Positions 55,169 through 62,376 of a stretch of 64,000 bases of DNA are shown here, in pieces. Source of the DNA: Streptococcus gallolyticus (GTDB lineage: Bacteria; Bacillota; Bacilli; Lactobacillales; Streptococcaceae). Each line of letters starts with the position of its first letter. Positions within the stretch are counted from its first letter, which is position 1. The translations under genes were made by a program, and so were the position numbers. Under the pieces are notes generated by a model. It ran no database searches and was not told the origin of the DNA. It was given only the letters and a program-made list of their open reading frames with translations. Where the stretch lies: NCBI GenBank assembly GCA_019794795.1, contig JAIMFC010000001.1, forward strand, positions 62,001-126,000, given 5' to 3'.

Positions 55169-55413
55169 ACCAAATCATGGAAGGCTTCGGGAAATTGAAG
55201 GACTTGCCAGTATCAGATGAAGCGGTTCAGGCGCAAGTCAAGGTTTTGCAGGACTACATCACTGCCAACTTCTACACCTGCACCAATGATATTTTAGCAG
55301 GTTTGGGGCTCATGTATGTGGCTGATGAGCGCTTTCTAAAAAACATAGACGCTACAGGTGGCCAAGAAACAGCACAATTTATCTCAGAAGCTATTGAAGT
55401 CTATTGTCAGTAA
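55165..55413 (+). CDS. TipAS antibiotic-recognition domain, C-terminal part of the split regulator
   Basis: This 82-residue ORF begins MNQIMEGFGKLKDLPVSDEA and contains DYITANFYTCTNDILAGLGLMY, the C-terminal half of a TipAS domain. It matches directly onto the end of the preceding MerR ORF, which it overlaps by four bases in a different frame. No separate ribosome site is clear. Either it is made by coupled re-initiation or it is the dead end of a frameshifted gene. Confidence 0.65.
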   Translation: MNQIMEGFGKLKDLPVSDEAVQAQVKVLQDYITANFYTCTNDILAGLGLMYVADERFLKNIDATGGQETAQFISEAIEVYCQ

Positions 55414-55428
55414 TCAGTAAATAGAAGA

Positions 55429-55460
55429 ACCCCTCAGAAAGTCAGCTTTCTGGGGGGTGA
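55429..55460 (+). terminator. Terminator between the TipAS ORF and glpF
   Basis: ACCCCTCAGAAAG and CTTTCTGGGGGGT form a 13-bp stem with one G-U pair and a TCAG loop. The T-tail is poor on the plus strand (GATTGTTTC) and on the minus strand (TCTTCTAT). Confidence 0.7.
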
Positions 55461-55467
55461 TTGTTTC

Positions 55468-56181
55468 TTAAAGCATACCGAGTGCTAGGTTGTAAATGAG
55501 AGCACCAAGGATACCACCTACAATTGAACCTGCAACTGGAATCCAAGCGTATGACCAATCTGAATCGCCTTTATTAGCGATTGGGAGAATGGCGTGCATG
55601 ATACGTGGACCGAGGTCACGTGCAGGGTTAATGGCATAACCTGTTGTTGGACCAAGTGAGAAACCAACAGCGAAGATGACCAAACCAACGATAATTGGAC
55701 CAAGGCCAGCAGCAACTTTATTTGGTCCGATAGCCATGATGGTCATGATGAGGACAGCTGTTCCAAGGGCTTCGCCAAGGAAGTTTGAAGGTGTATGGCG
55801 GATAGCAGGTCCAGTTGAGAAGCTAGCAAGGACAAGCCCTTTATCCTTAGTTTCCTTCCAATGTGGGTAGTAGTGTAACCAGAGGACTAGAGATGCTGCC
55901 ATGGCACCGAGGAACTGAGCCAAAATAAATGGCACCACTTGACTCCAAGCAAGAGCTCCAATGGAAGCCATTGCAAGGGTTACAGCTGGATTGAGATGGG
56001 CAGGGCTAAAAAGTCCTGAAACGTAGACCGCTACGGTACAAGCAATCCCCCAGCCAAGAACGATGGCTACCCAGCCAGTGCCTTCTTCTTTTGTCTTACT
56101 GAGGATATTCCCAGCAACAACCCCATTTCCGAGGAGCACTAGGATAAAGGTTCCGATAAATTCACCGAAAAATTGAGTCAT
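55468..56181 (-). CDS. glpF: Glycerol/small-solute facilitator, MIP family
   Basis: A 237-residue channel with six membrane helices and the two aquaporin boxes LNPAVTLAM near residue 63 and INPARDLGPRI near 185. The Asp after the second NPA box (NPARD) marks the glycerol-facilitator branch. It is the last gene of the minus-strand dhaKLM unit, 11 bp after dhaM, and so probably admits dihydroxyacetone or glycerol for the kinase. Confidence 0.92.
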   Translation of the reverse strand: MTQFFGEFIGTFILVLLGNGVVAGNILSKTKEEGTGWVAIVLGWGIACTVAVYVSGLFSPAHLNPAVTLAMASIGALAWSQVVPFILAQFLGAMAASLVLWLHYYPHWKETKDKGLVLASFSTGPAIRHTPSNFLGEALGTAVLIMTIMAIGPNKVAAGLGPIIVGLVIFAVGFSLGPTTGYAINPARDLGPRIMHAILPIANKGDSDWSYAWIPVAGSIVGGILGALIYNLALGML

Positions 56182-56192
56182 GATAATCTCCT

Positions 56193-56567
56193 TTATTTAT
56201 TGATGGTTAATTCCGCTAATTGGGCTTGAATACTGTCAAGGTCAGCGCCAGCTTGCAAGAGAGCAGTAGCTGTATAGGCACCTTCGACAATCGGAACTGA
56301 GTTGACAATGATTTCCTTATCTGAAAAATCAGCAACCATTTCCAAATTCATTTTGGCAGAGCCTAGGTCAAAGAAGGCTAGCAGGGTCTCTTTGTCATTT
56401 TGATCAACCACAGCTTGTACCTGGTCAAATGAAGTTCCGATACCGCCATCTTCTGTCCCGCCAACGTAAGTGATAGAAACATCTTTAGCCACTTCAGAAA
56501 TCAGGTCAATGACGCCCTGAGCAATGTTTTTTGAGTGAGAGACAACAACAATTCCAACATCTGCCAT
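56193..56567 (-). CDS. dhaM: Dihydroxyacetone kinase phosphotransfer subunit DhaM
   Basis: It passes phosphate from the PTS protein HPr to ADP bound on DhaL. The 124-residue protein is a single mannose-type IIA domain, with the phosphohistidine in GIVVVSHSKNIAQG (His11). It lacks the extra HPr and EI-like domains of the E. coli protein, as is normal in Firmicutes. It follows dhaL with no gap. Confidence 0.93.
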   Translation of the reverse strand: MADVGIVVVSHSKNIAQGVIDLISEVAKDVSITYVGGTEDGGIGTSFDQVQAVVDQNDKETLLAFFDLGSAKMNLEMVADFSDKEIIVNSVPIVEGAYTATALLQAGADLDSIQAQLAELTINK

Positions 56568-57146
56568 CTAGACACCTCCCACTTCAAGAAGGGCTTTGAA
56601 GAGCAAGCCTGATGAGAAAGAACCTGGGTCGATATGACCAACAGAACGCTCACCTACATAAGAGGCACGGCCCTTGGTTGCCTTCATGTCTTTAGTCACT
56701 TCCACCAAACCATCGATGACTTCCTCAGACAAGGTACCTGATTTGATGGCTTCAATCACACCAGTCCAAATATCAACCATGGTTTTTTCATTGGTTTCAG
56801 CCTTGCCGCGTTTTTGAATCATTTCTAGACCAGCAGCTAGGACATCGGCCATGTCAGTGCCAGCCGTTTCTGCCTTGGTCATGCCCATAAAAGCAGAGCC
56901 ATAAAGAGGTCCAGAAGCGCCACCGACTTTGCTCAAGAGTTGCATGGATACCATCTTTAAGACATCAGCTGCGCTAGCAAAATCAGCGCCGTCCATGTTT
57001 TCCATAACAGCAGCCATACCACGAGCCATGTTGCCACCGTGGTCGCCATCACCAATTGGAGTATCCAATTCTGATAAGTAATCTTTATGTTCTTGGATTT
57101 TAGCATTGAAGGCTGCCATCCAAGCTGTTGCAGTTTGTAATTCCAT
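56568..57146 (-). CDS. dhaL: Dihydroxyacetone kinase ADP-binding subunit DhaL
   Basis: It holds ADP/ATP as a bound cofactor and phosphorylates dihydroxyacetone carried by DhaK. The 192-residue helical protein shows the metal-nucleotide motif DTPIGDGDHGGNMARGM near residues 25-41 and the loop KVGGASGPLYGSAFMGM near 74-90. It lies between dhaK and dhaM. Confidence 0.94.
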   Translation of the reverse strand: MELQTATAWMAAFNAKIQEHKDYLSELDTPIGDGDHGGNMARGMAAVMENMDGADFASAADVLKMVSMQLLSKVGGASGPLYGSAFMGMTKAETAGTDMADVLAAGLEMIQKRGKAETNEKTMVDIWTGVIEAIKSGTLSEEVIDGLVEVTKDMKATKGRASYVGERSVGHIDPGSFSSGLLFKALLEVGGV

Positions 57147-57155
57147 AAGTATCTC

Positions 57156-58148
57156 CTATCCCCAAGCGATGGCTGTTACTGGGCTTTCAAGGGCAGCACG
57201 CCAGTCTTCATTTTCCAATTTAATCAAGGTCAATGACAAACCAGCCATATCAATTGAAGTCATGTAGTTACCCAATTTCTTGTAGGTGATGTCAAGTCCT
57301 TTTTCAGCCATTAGCTGTGCCACATCATTAGCAAAGACATATTGTTCCATAAGAGGGGTAGCTCCCATACCATTGATGAGAATACCGAATTTGTCTCCTG
57401 CTTTAGCCTCAAATGACTCTGTTAATTTATCAACCAATTCTTTGGCCAAGTCTTTAGAGCTTTGCATTTTTTCTTTGCGGTAGCCTGGTTCACCGTGGAT
57501 ACCAATACCAAATTCAATTTCATCATCTTCGAGAATGAAACCTGGTTTACCAACTTCAGGAACCGTTGCACCACTGAGGGCAAGTCCTACGGTGTGGATA
57601 TTTTTCACTAATTCATCAGCGCAAGCTTTGATCTCGTCAAGAGATTTACCAGCGCGAGCCATTTCCCCAAGAATCTTATGAACAAGAATGGTTCCAGCAA
57701 CTCCGCGACGGCCTTGAGTGTAGAGGCTGTCTTCAACGGCAATGTCATCGTCAACGATAACGCTAGCTACATTGATACCTTCCATTTCTGCCATGTCTTG
57801 GGCCATTTCGAAGTTCATGACGTCACCAGAGTAGTTTTTGATAACCATGAAGACGCCAGCGCCTTCGTCAGCTTCTTTGATAGCTTCAAAGACTTGGTCA
57901 GGTGTAGGAGAAGTGAAAACTGCTCCGCAGATGGCTGCAGAAAGCATACCATCACCGACGAAACCAGCGTGAGATGGTTCGTGACCGCTACCACCACCAG
58001 AGATGATACCGACTTTGCCCGTTTTTTCAGCGTTACGTGCAATGATGTCAAAGCCTTCCACACGATGCACTAAATCGCTGTGGACAAAGGCAAGACCGTC
58101 AAGCATTTCAGGGAGCACGTCTGTTGGTTTGTTGATAATTTTTTTCAT
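57156..58148 (-). CDS. dhaK: Dihydroxyacetone kinase substrate-binding subunit DhaK
   Basis: It binds dihydroxyacetone covalently through a histidine and presents it to DhaL for phosphorylation. The 330-residue protein has the SGGGSGHEPSHAGFVG motif near residue 52, IKNYSGDVMNFEMA near 104 with the catalytic Asp, and GIGIHGEPGY near 215 with the substrate-binding His. The ATG at 58148 has GGAG at proper spacing; an upstream in-frame start lies in the promoter. It opens the dhaK-dhaL-dhaM-glpF unit. Confidence 0.95.
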   Translation of the reverse strand: MKKIINKPTDVLPEMLDGLAFVHSDLVHRVEGFDIIARNAEKTGKVGIISGGGSGHEPSHAGFVGDGMLSAAICGAVFTSPTPDQVFEAIKEADEGAGVFMVIKNYSGDVMNFEMAQDMAEMEGINVASVIVDDDIAVEDSLYTQGRRGVAGTILVHKILGEMARAGKSLDEIKACADELVKNIHTVGLALSGATVPEVGKPGFILEDDEIEFGIGIHGEPGYRKEKMQSSKDLAKELVDKLTESFEAKAGDKFGILINGMGATPLMEQYVFANDVAQLMAEKGLDITYKKLGNYMTSIDMAGLSLTLIKLENEDWRAALESPVTAIAWG

Positions 58149-58181
58149 GAGTCTAACTCCTTTTTTGATTTTTACACATTT

Positions 58182-58210
58182 ATTATAAAAAAGAGGGACT
58201 AAGATTGGAA
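58182..58210 (-). promoter_or_regulatory. Candidate promoter for dhaKLM-glpF
   Basis: On the minus strand TTCCAA is followed after 17 bases by TATAAT. The poor -35 box suits a promoter needing an activator, and the DhaS-like site lies just upstream of it. Confidence 0.5.
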
Positions 58211-58211
58211 T

Positions 58212-58233
58212 GGACAAAAGAGAAGTTCTGTCC
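58212..58233. promoter_or_regulatory. DhaS-type operator
   Basis: GGACA and TGTCC half sites span 22 bp, the same total length as the lactococcal DhaS site (GGACACAT-N6-ATTTGTCC as I recall it). It lies between the divergent dhaK and dhaS genes, next to the dhaK -35 region. Confidence 0.65.
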
Positions 58234-58308
58234 GCCTAGAATTAGTTTTCAGTCTGGAGAAAACATGGTAGACTAGAGGAAATAGATTACGGTTTAAAGG
58301 GGGAAAGT

Positions 58309-58848
58309 ATGGTCTCCTCATTGATTACGAAAAAGCGGATAGCCAAGGCTTTCAAGAGGTTGTTTGTTCGTCAATCTTTTGAAAAAATTTCTGTCAGTGT
58401 GATTATGGAAGAAGCTGGAGTTCGGCGACAGACTTTCTACAATCATTTTGTGGATAAGTATGAGCTGCTGGAGTGGATTTTTCAAACAGAGCTGCGTGAG
58501 CAAGTGACGGATAATTTGGATTATATTTCAGGCATTCAATTATTGACGGAACTCTTGCATTTTTTCCATTGCAATCGGGATTTCTATAGAAAATTGTTTG
58601 AAATTGAAGATCAGAATGATTTTTCTTCCTATTTTGAAGGTTACTGTCAACAATTGATTGCTAAGTTGATAGCAGATTATCAGATTCGGACCTTTGAGAC
58701 AGAAGAGGAGAAGGAACTGTTTTTGACCTATCATAGTTTAGCTTTGGCCAATCTCATCAAGCATTTGTTAACGTGTTCAACGACTTCTTGTCAGTTGGAC
58801 AATCAGGCGATTGTGCAGTTGATTACAACATCGTTAGAAAATTATTAG
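58309..58848 (+). CDS. dhaS: TetR-family activator DhaS
   Basis: A 179-residue TetR-type protein. The helix-turn-helix is KISVSVIMEEAGVRRQTFYNHFVDKYELLEW, about residues 26-56. In Lactococcus, DhaS activates the dha operon when bound to DhaQ with dihydroxyacetone, unusual for a TetR protein. It is divergent from dhaK and directly upstream of dhaQ, exactly that arrangement. GGGGGAAAG lies before the ATG. A weak promoter (TTTTCA, 17 bp, TAGACT) is at 58246-58274. Confidence 0.88.
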   Translation: MVSSLITKKRIAKAFKRLFVRQSFEKISVSVIMEEAGVRRQTFYNHFVDKYELLEWIFQTELREQVTDNLDYISGIQLLTELLHFFHCNRDFYRKLFEIEDQNDFSSYFEGYCQQLIAKLIADYQIRTFETEEEKELFLTYHSLALANLIKHLLTCSTTSCQLDNQAIVQLITTSLENY

Positions 58849-58858
58849 GGTGAAATGT

Positions 58859-59845
58859 ATGGTACAGGTATGTAATAAGGGAATGGATTTTGTGTTGGAA
58901 AGTATCAAAGCTATCACTCGTATCCATCCACATTTGAAACAAATTGGCAATCTACCAGCCATTTATAATAGCCAGGTAGGTGCGGAACAAATCCCGATTT
59001 TATCAGGTGGAGGCAGTGGCCATGAGCCAGCTCATTTTGGCTATGTGGGACAAGGCATGTTAACAGCTGCTATTAGTGGTCAGATATTTATCCCACCGTG
59101 TGCAGCGGATATTTTAGAAGTGATTCGATTTTTGAATCGTGGCAAGGGTGTTTTTGTTATCATTAAGAATTTTGAAGCGGATTTAAAAGAATTTTCTCAG
59201 GCCATTCATATTGCGCGTGCGGAAGGGATTCCAGTAAAATACGTCGTAGCCCATGATGATATTTCTGTGGAGACGTCTAATTTCAAGTTACGTCACCGTG
59301 GAGTTGCAGGAACAATTTTACTGCATAAAATTTTAGGCCAAGCAGCCTATCAAGGAGCTAGTTTGGATGATTTAGAGGCCTTGGGATTGGAGGTTGCAAC
59401 TTCCATGGCGACCCTAGGTTTTGCAACAAAACCAGCTACTATTTTAGGGGACAATCATCCTATGTTCCAATTGGAACCAGGGAATATTTCCTTCGGGATT
59501 GGGATTCATGGTGAACCAGGTTATCGGACGGTCCCATTTGACTCTTCCGAAGTTCTTGCCAATGAATTGATTAATAAACTCAAAATGAAGTTGAAGTGGC
59601 AGGACGGAGAGCGATTTATCTTACTGATCAACAATCTGGGGGCCACTTCTAAAATGGAAGAGTTGATTTTCACCAATGATGTCCTTGATTTTTTGACCCT
59701 AGATGAACTGGATATTGTCTTTTCTAAGGCAGGTCATTTGATTACGAGCTTGGATATGGCTGGTCTGTCGATTACCCTCTGTCGCTTGAAAGAGGCTATC
59801 TGGCTGGATTATTTAGAGGCGCCGACAGATGCCTTTGGTTGGTAA
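58859..59845 (+). CDS. dhaQ: DhaK paralogue, co-activator DhaQ
   Basis: A 328-residue DhaK homologue beside dhaS. It keeps SGGGSGHEPAHFGYVG near residue 45 and GIGIHGEPGY near 213, so it should still bind dihydroxyacetone. The Asp loop differs (IKNFEADLKEF in place of IKNYSGDVMNF in DhaK). In Lactococcus such a protein senses the sugar for DhaS and is not a kinase. Three starts are possible: GTG 58850, ATG 58859 and ATG 58883. I prefer 58859 because AGGGTG lies 6 bases upstream, overlapping the dhaS stop. Confidence 0.85.
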   Translation: MVQVCNKGMDFVLESIKAITRIHPHLKQIGNLPAIYNSQVGAEQIPILSGGGSGHEPAHFGYVGQGMLTAAISGQIFIPPCAADILEVIRFLNRGKGVFVIIKNFEADLKEFSQAIHIARAEGIPVKYVVAHDDISVETSNFKLRHRGVAGTILLHKILGQAAYQGASLDDLEALGLEVATSMATLGFATKPATILGDNHPMFQLEPGNISFGIGIHGEPGYRTVPFDSSEVLANELINKLKMKLKWQDGERFILLINNLGATSKMEELIFTNDVLDFLTLDELDIVFSKAGHLITSLDMAGLSITLCRLKEAIWLDYLEAPTDAFGW

Positions 59846-59855
59846 ACTGATAGAG

Positions 59856-59886
59856 AATCATTCGATAGTTTCGAGTGATTTTTTAT
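59856..59886 (+). terminator. Terminator after dhaQ
   Basis: AATCATTCGA and TCGAGTGATT form a 10-bp stem with one G-U pair and a TAGTT loop, followed by TTTTATTTTTTT. Confidence 0.88.
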
Positions 59887-59898
59887 TTTTTTACAATA

Positions 59899-59915
59899 GG
59901 TCAAAAATAGTCAAA
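59899..59915 (+). promoter_or_regulatory. CtsR box 1 of clpL
   Basis: GGTCAAA-AAT-AGTCAAA is a near-perfect CtsR heptad repeat (A/GGTCAAA, 3-bp gap, A/GGTCAAA). It lies 8 bp before the -35 box. Confidence 0.88.
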
Positions 59916-59923
59916 CAAAAACA

Positions 59924-59952
59924 TTGACCTTTGCTGATCAATGGTGTATAAT
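59924..59952 (+). promoter_or_regulatory. Promoter for clpL
   Basis: TTGACC is followed after 17 bases by consensus TATAAT. Confidence 0.8.
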
Positions 59953-60004
59953 AACAGCATAAGGTTAGAAAACCTTAGTGAATTGAGATTTTGGAGGTGG
60001 CTGT

Positions 60005-60091
60005 ATGACAAGTCATTTCATTTTTGAAGAAAAGGTCAGTTTTGGTCAAATATACATTGCTGAACCTGAAATTATTCCGAGACAGGCCTAG
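60005..60091 (+). CDS. Small 28-codon ORF in the clpL leader
   Basis: ATG 60005 follows the strong ribosome site TGGAGGTGG and encodes 28 residues: MTSHFIFEEKVSFGQIYIAE, then PEIIPRQA, before TAG. It lies between the clpL promoter and clpL on the same transcript. Its codons 10-16 overlap CtsR box 2. It has no membrane segment and no family I recognise. It may be a leader peptide, a small protein or a chance frame; the ribosome site is the main support. Confidence 0.45.
   Translation: MTSHFIFEEKVSFGQIYIAEPEIIPRQA
60034..60050 (+). promoter_or_regulatory. CtsR box 2 (inside the leader ORF)
   Basis: GGTCAGT-TTT-GGTCAAA has two mismatches in the first heptad and none in the second, with the same 17-bp length as box 1. 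It is 82 bp downstream of the -10 box. Confidence 0.6.
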
Positions 60092-60110
60092 TTTTTATTT
60101 TTAGAGAAAA

Positions 60111-60127
60111 GGTCAGCAATAGTCAAA
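60111..60127 (+). promoter_or_regulatory. CtsR box 3 (overlapping the clpL ribosome site)
   Basis: GGTCAGC-AAT-AGTCAAA has two mismatches in the first heptad. It runs into the AAAAAGGAG ribosome site of clpL. Boxes 2 and 3 share the flank AAAAGGTCAG, which hints at a local duplication. Confidence 0.6.
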
Positions 60128-60140
60128 AAGGAGCAAACAC

Positions 60141-62234
60141 ATGAACAACAATTTTAATAACTTTAACAATATGGACGATATTTTCAATCAACTCATGGGG
60201 AATATGGGAGGCTATCGTTCTGAAAATCGTCGCTACCTCATCAATGGTCGCGAGGTGACACCGGAGGAATTTGCGGTTTACCGTCAAACGGGTCAGTTGC
60301 CACAAGAAGACGGCGCGCAAGCTGTTTCACAAAAAAATGGAACTGTAAAAGAAGATGGAATTTTAGGCAAGTTAGGAACTAATCTGACAGAAGAGGCTCG
60401 GCAAGGGAAGCTTGATCCGGTCATTGGACGTAACAAGGAAATTCAAGAAACTGCGGAAATTCTTTCTCGTCGTACCAAGAACAATCCAGTCTTGGTCGGT
60501 GATGCTGGGGTTGGTAAGACTGCCGTTGTCGAAGGTTTAGCGCAGGCCATTGTCGCTGGTGATGTACCGGCTGCTATCAAAAGCAAAGAAATTATCAGTA
60601 TTGATATTTCAGGCTTGGAAGCGGGCACTCAGTACCGTGGGGCTTTCGAGGAAAATATCCAAAAATTGGTGGAAGAGGTCAAGGTAGCTGGAAATATTAT
60701 CCTTTTCTTTGACGAAATTCATCAGATTTTAGGAGCGGGTTCAACAGGTGGAGATTCTGGTTCCAAGGGGTTGGCGGATATGATCAAACCTGCACTTTCA
60801 CGTGGTGAGTTGACAGTGATTGGGGCTTCTACTCAGGATGAATACCGCAATACGATTTTGAAAAATGCAGCCTTGGCGCGTCGTTTCAATGAAGTCAAGG
60901 TCAATGCGCCATCGGCTGAAGATACTTTGGCTATCTTAAAAGGTATTCGCGATTTGTACGAGAATCACCACAATGTTATCTTGCCAGATGAGGTCTTGAA
61001 AGCGGCAGTAGACTATTCTATCCAATACATTCCGCAACGGAGTTTGCCAGATAAGGCCATTGACTTGGTGGATATGACGGCCGCTCACTTGGCAGCACAG
61101 CATCCTGTGACAGATGTCAAGTCTATTGAGGAAGAGATTGCTCGCCAGAAAGATTTACAGGAAAAATTTGCCCAAGAGGAGGACTATGAAAAAGCTCTCC
61201 AAGCCAAAGTGCGTATCGAAGAATTGCAAAAACAAATCGAAAACCACACTGAGAATAAGAAAGTAAGGGCAACAACCAATGATATCGCTCAATCAGTAGA
61301 GCGCTTGACAGGTATTCCTGTTTCACAAATGGGAACTTCTGACATTGAACGTCTCAAAGAAATGGCCAGTCGTTTAGAAGGAAAAGTCATTGGTCAGGAT
61401 CAGGCAGTTGAAGCTGTGGCACGTGCTATTCGTCGTAATCGTGCTGGCTTTGATGATGGCAATCGACCAATCGGTAGTTTCCTTTTCGTTGGTCCAACAG
61501 GGGTCGGTAAGACGGAATTAGCCAAACAGTTAGCACTGGATATGTTTGGGACCAAGGAAGCCATTATTCGTTTGGATATGTCGGAATATAGCGACCGGAC
61601 TGCGGTTTCTAAGCTGATTGGCACGACAGCTGGTTATGTGGGTTACGATGATAACTCGCATACCTTGACCGAGCGCGTGCGCCGCAATCCGTACTCTATC
61701 ATTCTCTTGGATGAGATTGAAAAGGCGGATCCTCAGGTCATTACCCTTCTCCTCCAAGTCTTGGATGACGGCCATTTGACAGATGGTCAGGGTAATACCG
61801 TTAACTTCAAGAACACCGTGATTATCGCGACGTCCAATGCTGGTTTTGGCTATGATCCTTCTGGGGAAATGGCAGAGCTGTCTATCATGGAGCGGATTGC
61901 ACCCTACTTCCGTCCTGAATTTCTCAATCGCTTCAACGGCGTGATTGAATTCCACAAACTAACCAAGGAAGACCTGCGCGCGATTGTAGACCTCATGCTT
62001 AAGGAAGTTAATCAGACGTTGGCCAAGAAAGGTTTGGTTTTGTCGGTCAGTGATGAAGTTGTTCAGCACTTGATTGAAGAAGGTTATGATGAAACCATGG
62101 GAGTACGCCCCCTCCGTCGCGTCATTGAAAATCAAATTCGTGATAAGGTCACTGATTTTTACCTAGACCATACAGATGCCCAGCACCTTAAGGCTGATTT
62201 GGTGGATAATCAAGTGCTTATCAGTGCAGCCTAA
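60141..62234 (+). CDS. clpL: ClpL ATPase/chaperone
   Basis: A heat-induced HSP100 protein that resolves aggregates without a ClpP partner. The 697-residue protein has an Asn-rich N-terminus ([20 protein letters not shown]) typical of ClpL and no long Clp N domain. The first AAA+ domain has [13 protein letters not shown] near residue 118; a short coiled-coil middle region with [20 protein letters not shown] lies near 333-352. The second has [13 protein letters not shown] near 449 and [12 protein letters not shown] near 522. AAAAAGGAG precedes the ATG. CtsR boxes predict heat control. Confidence 0.96.
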   Translation: MNNNFNNFNNMDDIFNQLMGNMGGYRSENRRYLINGREVTPEEFAVYRQTGQLPQEDGAQAVSQKNGTVKEDGILGKLGTNLTEEARQGKLDPVIGRNKEIQETAEILSRRTKNNPVLVGDAGVGKTAVVEGLAQAIVAGDVPAAIKSKEIISIDISGLEAGTQYRGAFEENIQKLVEEVKVAGNIILFFDEIHQILGAGSTGGDSGSKGLADMIKPALSRGELTVIGASTQDEYRNTILKNAALARRFNEVKVNAPSAEDTLAILKGIRDLYENHHNVILPDEVLKAAVDYSIQYIPQRSLPDKAIDLVDMTAAHLAAQHPVTDVKSIEEEIARQKDLQEKFAQEEDYEKALQAKVRIEELQKQIENHTENKKVRATTNDIAQSVERLTGIPVSQMGTSDIERLKEMASRLEGKVIGQDQAVEAVARAIRRNRAGFDDGNRPIGSFLFVGPTGVGKTELAKQLALDMFGTKEAIIRLDMSEYSDRTAVSKLIGTTAGYVGYDDNSHTLTERVRRNPYSIILLDEIEKADPQVITLLLQVLDDGHLTDGQGNTVNFKNTVIIATSNAGFGYDPSGEMAELSIMERIAPYFRPEFLNRFNGVIEFHKLTKEDLRAIVDLMLKEVNQTLAKKGLVLSVSDEVVQHLIEEGYDETMGVRPLRRVIENQIRDKVTDFYLDHTDAQHLKADLVDNQVLISAA

Positions 62235-62287
62235 TATATTTTAAACGTCGCTTACTACAACTGTCTGTAGTTTGTGCAGTATAAAAG

Positions 62288-62312
62288 AACCGCCTTTCAG
62301 GGCGGTTTCTCT
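62288..62312 (+). terminator. Terminator after clpL
   Basis: AACCGCC and GGCGGTT form a perfect 7-bp stem, followed by TCTCTATTT. Confidence 0.8.
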
Positions 62313-62313
62313 A

Positions 62314-62342
62314 TTTACAAAACGAATCAAGTGGCATATAAT
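62314..62342 (+). promoter_or_regulatory. Promoter for the secreted serine-hydrolase gene
   Basis: TTTACA is followed after 17 bases by consensus TATAAT, 34 bp before the start. Confidence 0.7.
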
Positions 62343-62376
62343 GAAGAGGTAAAATTTTTTAGGAGATTGTTTTAAA

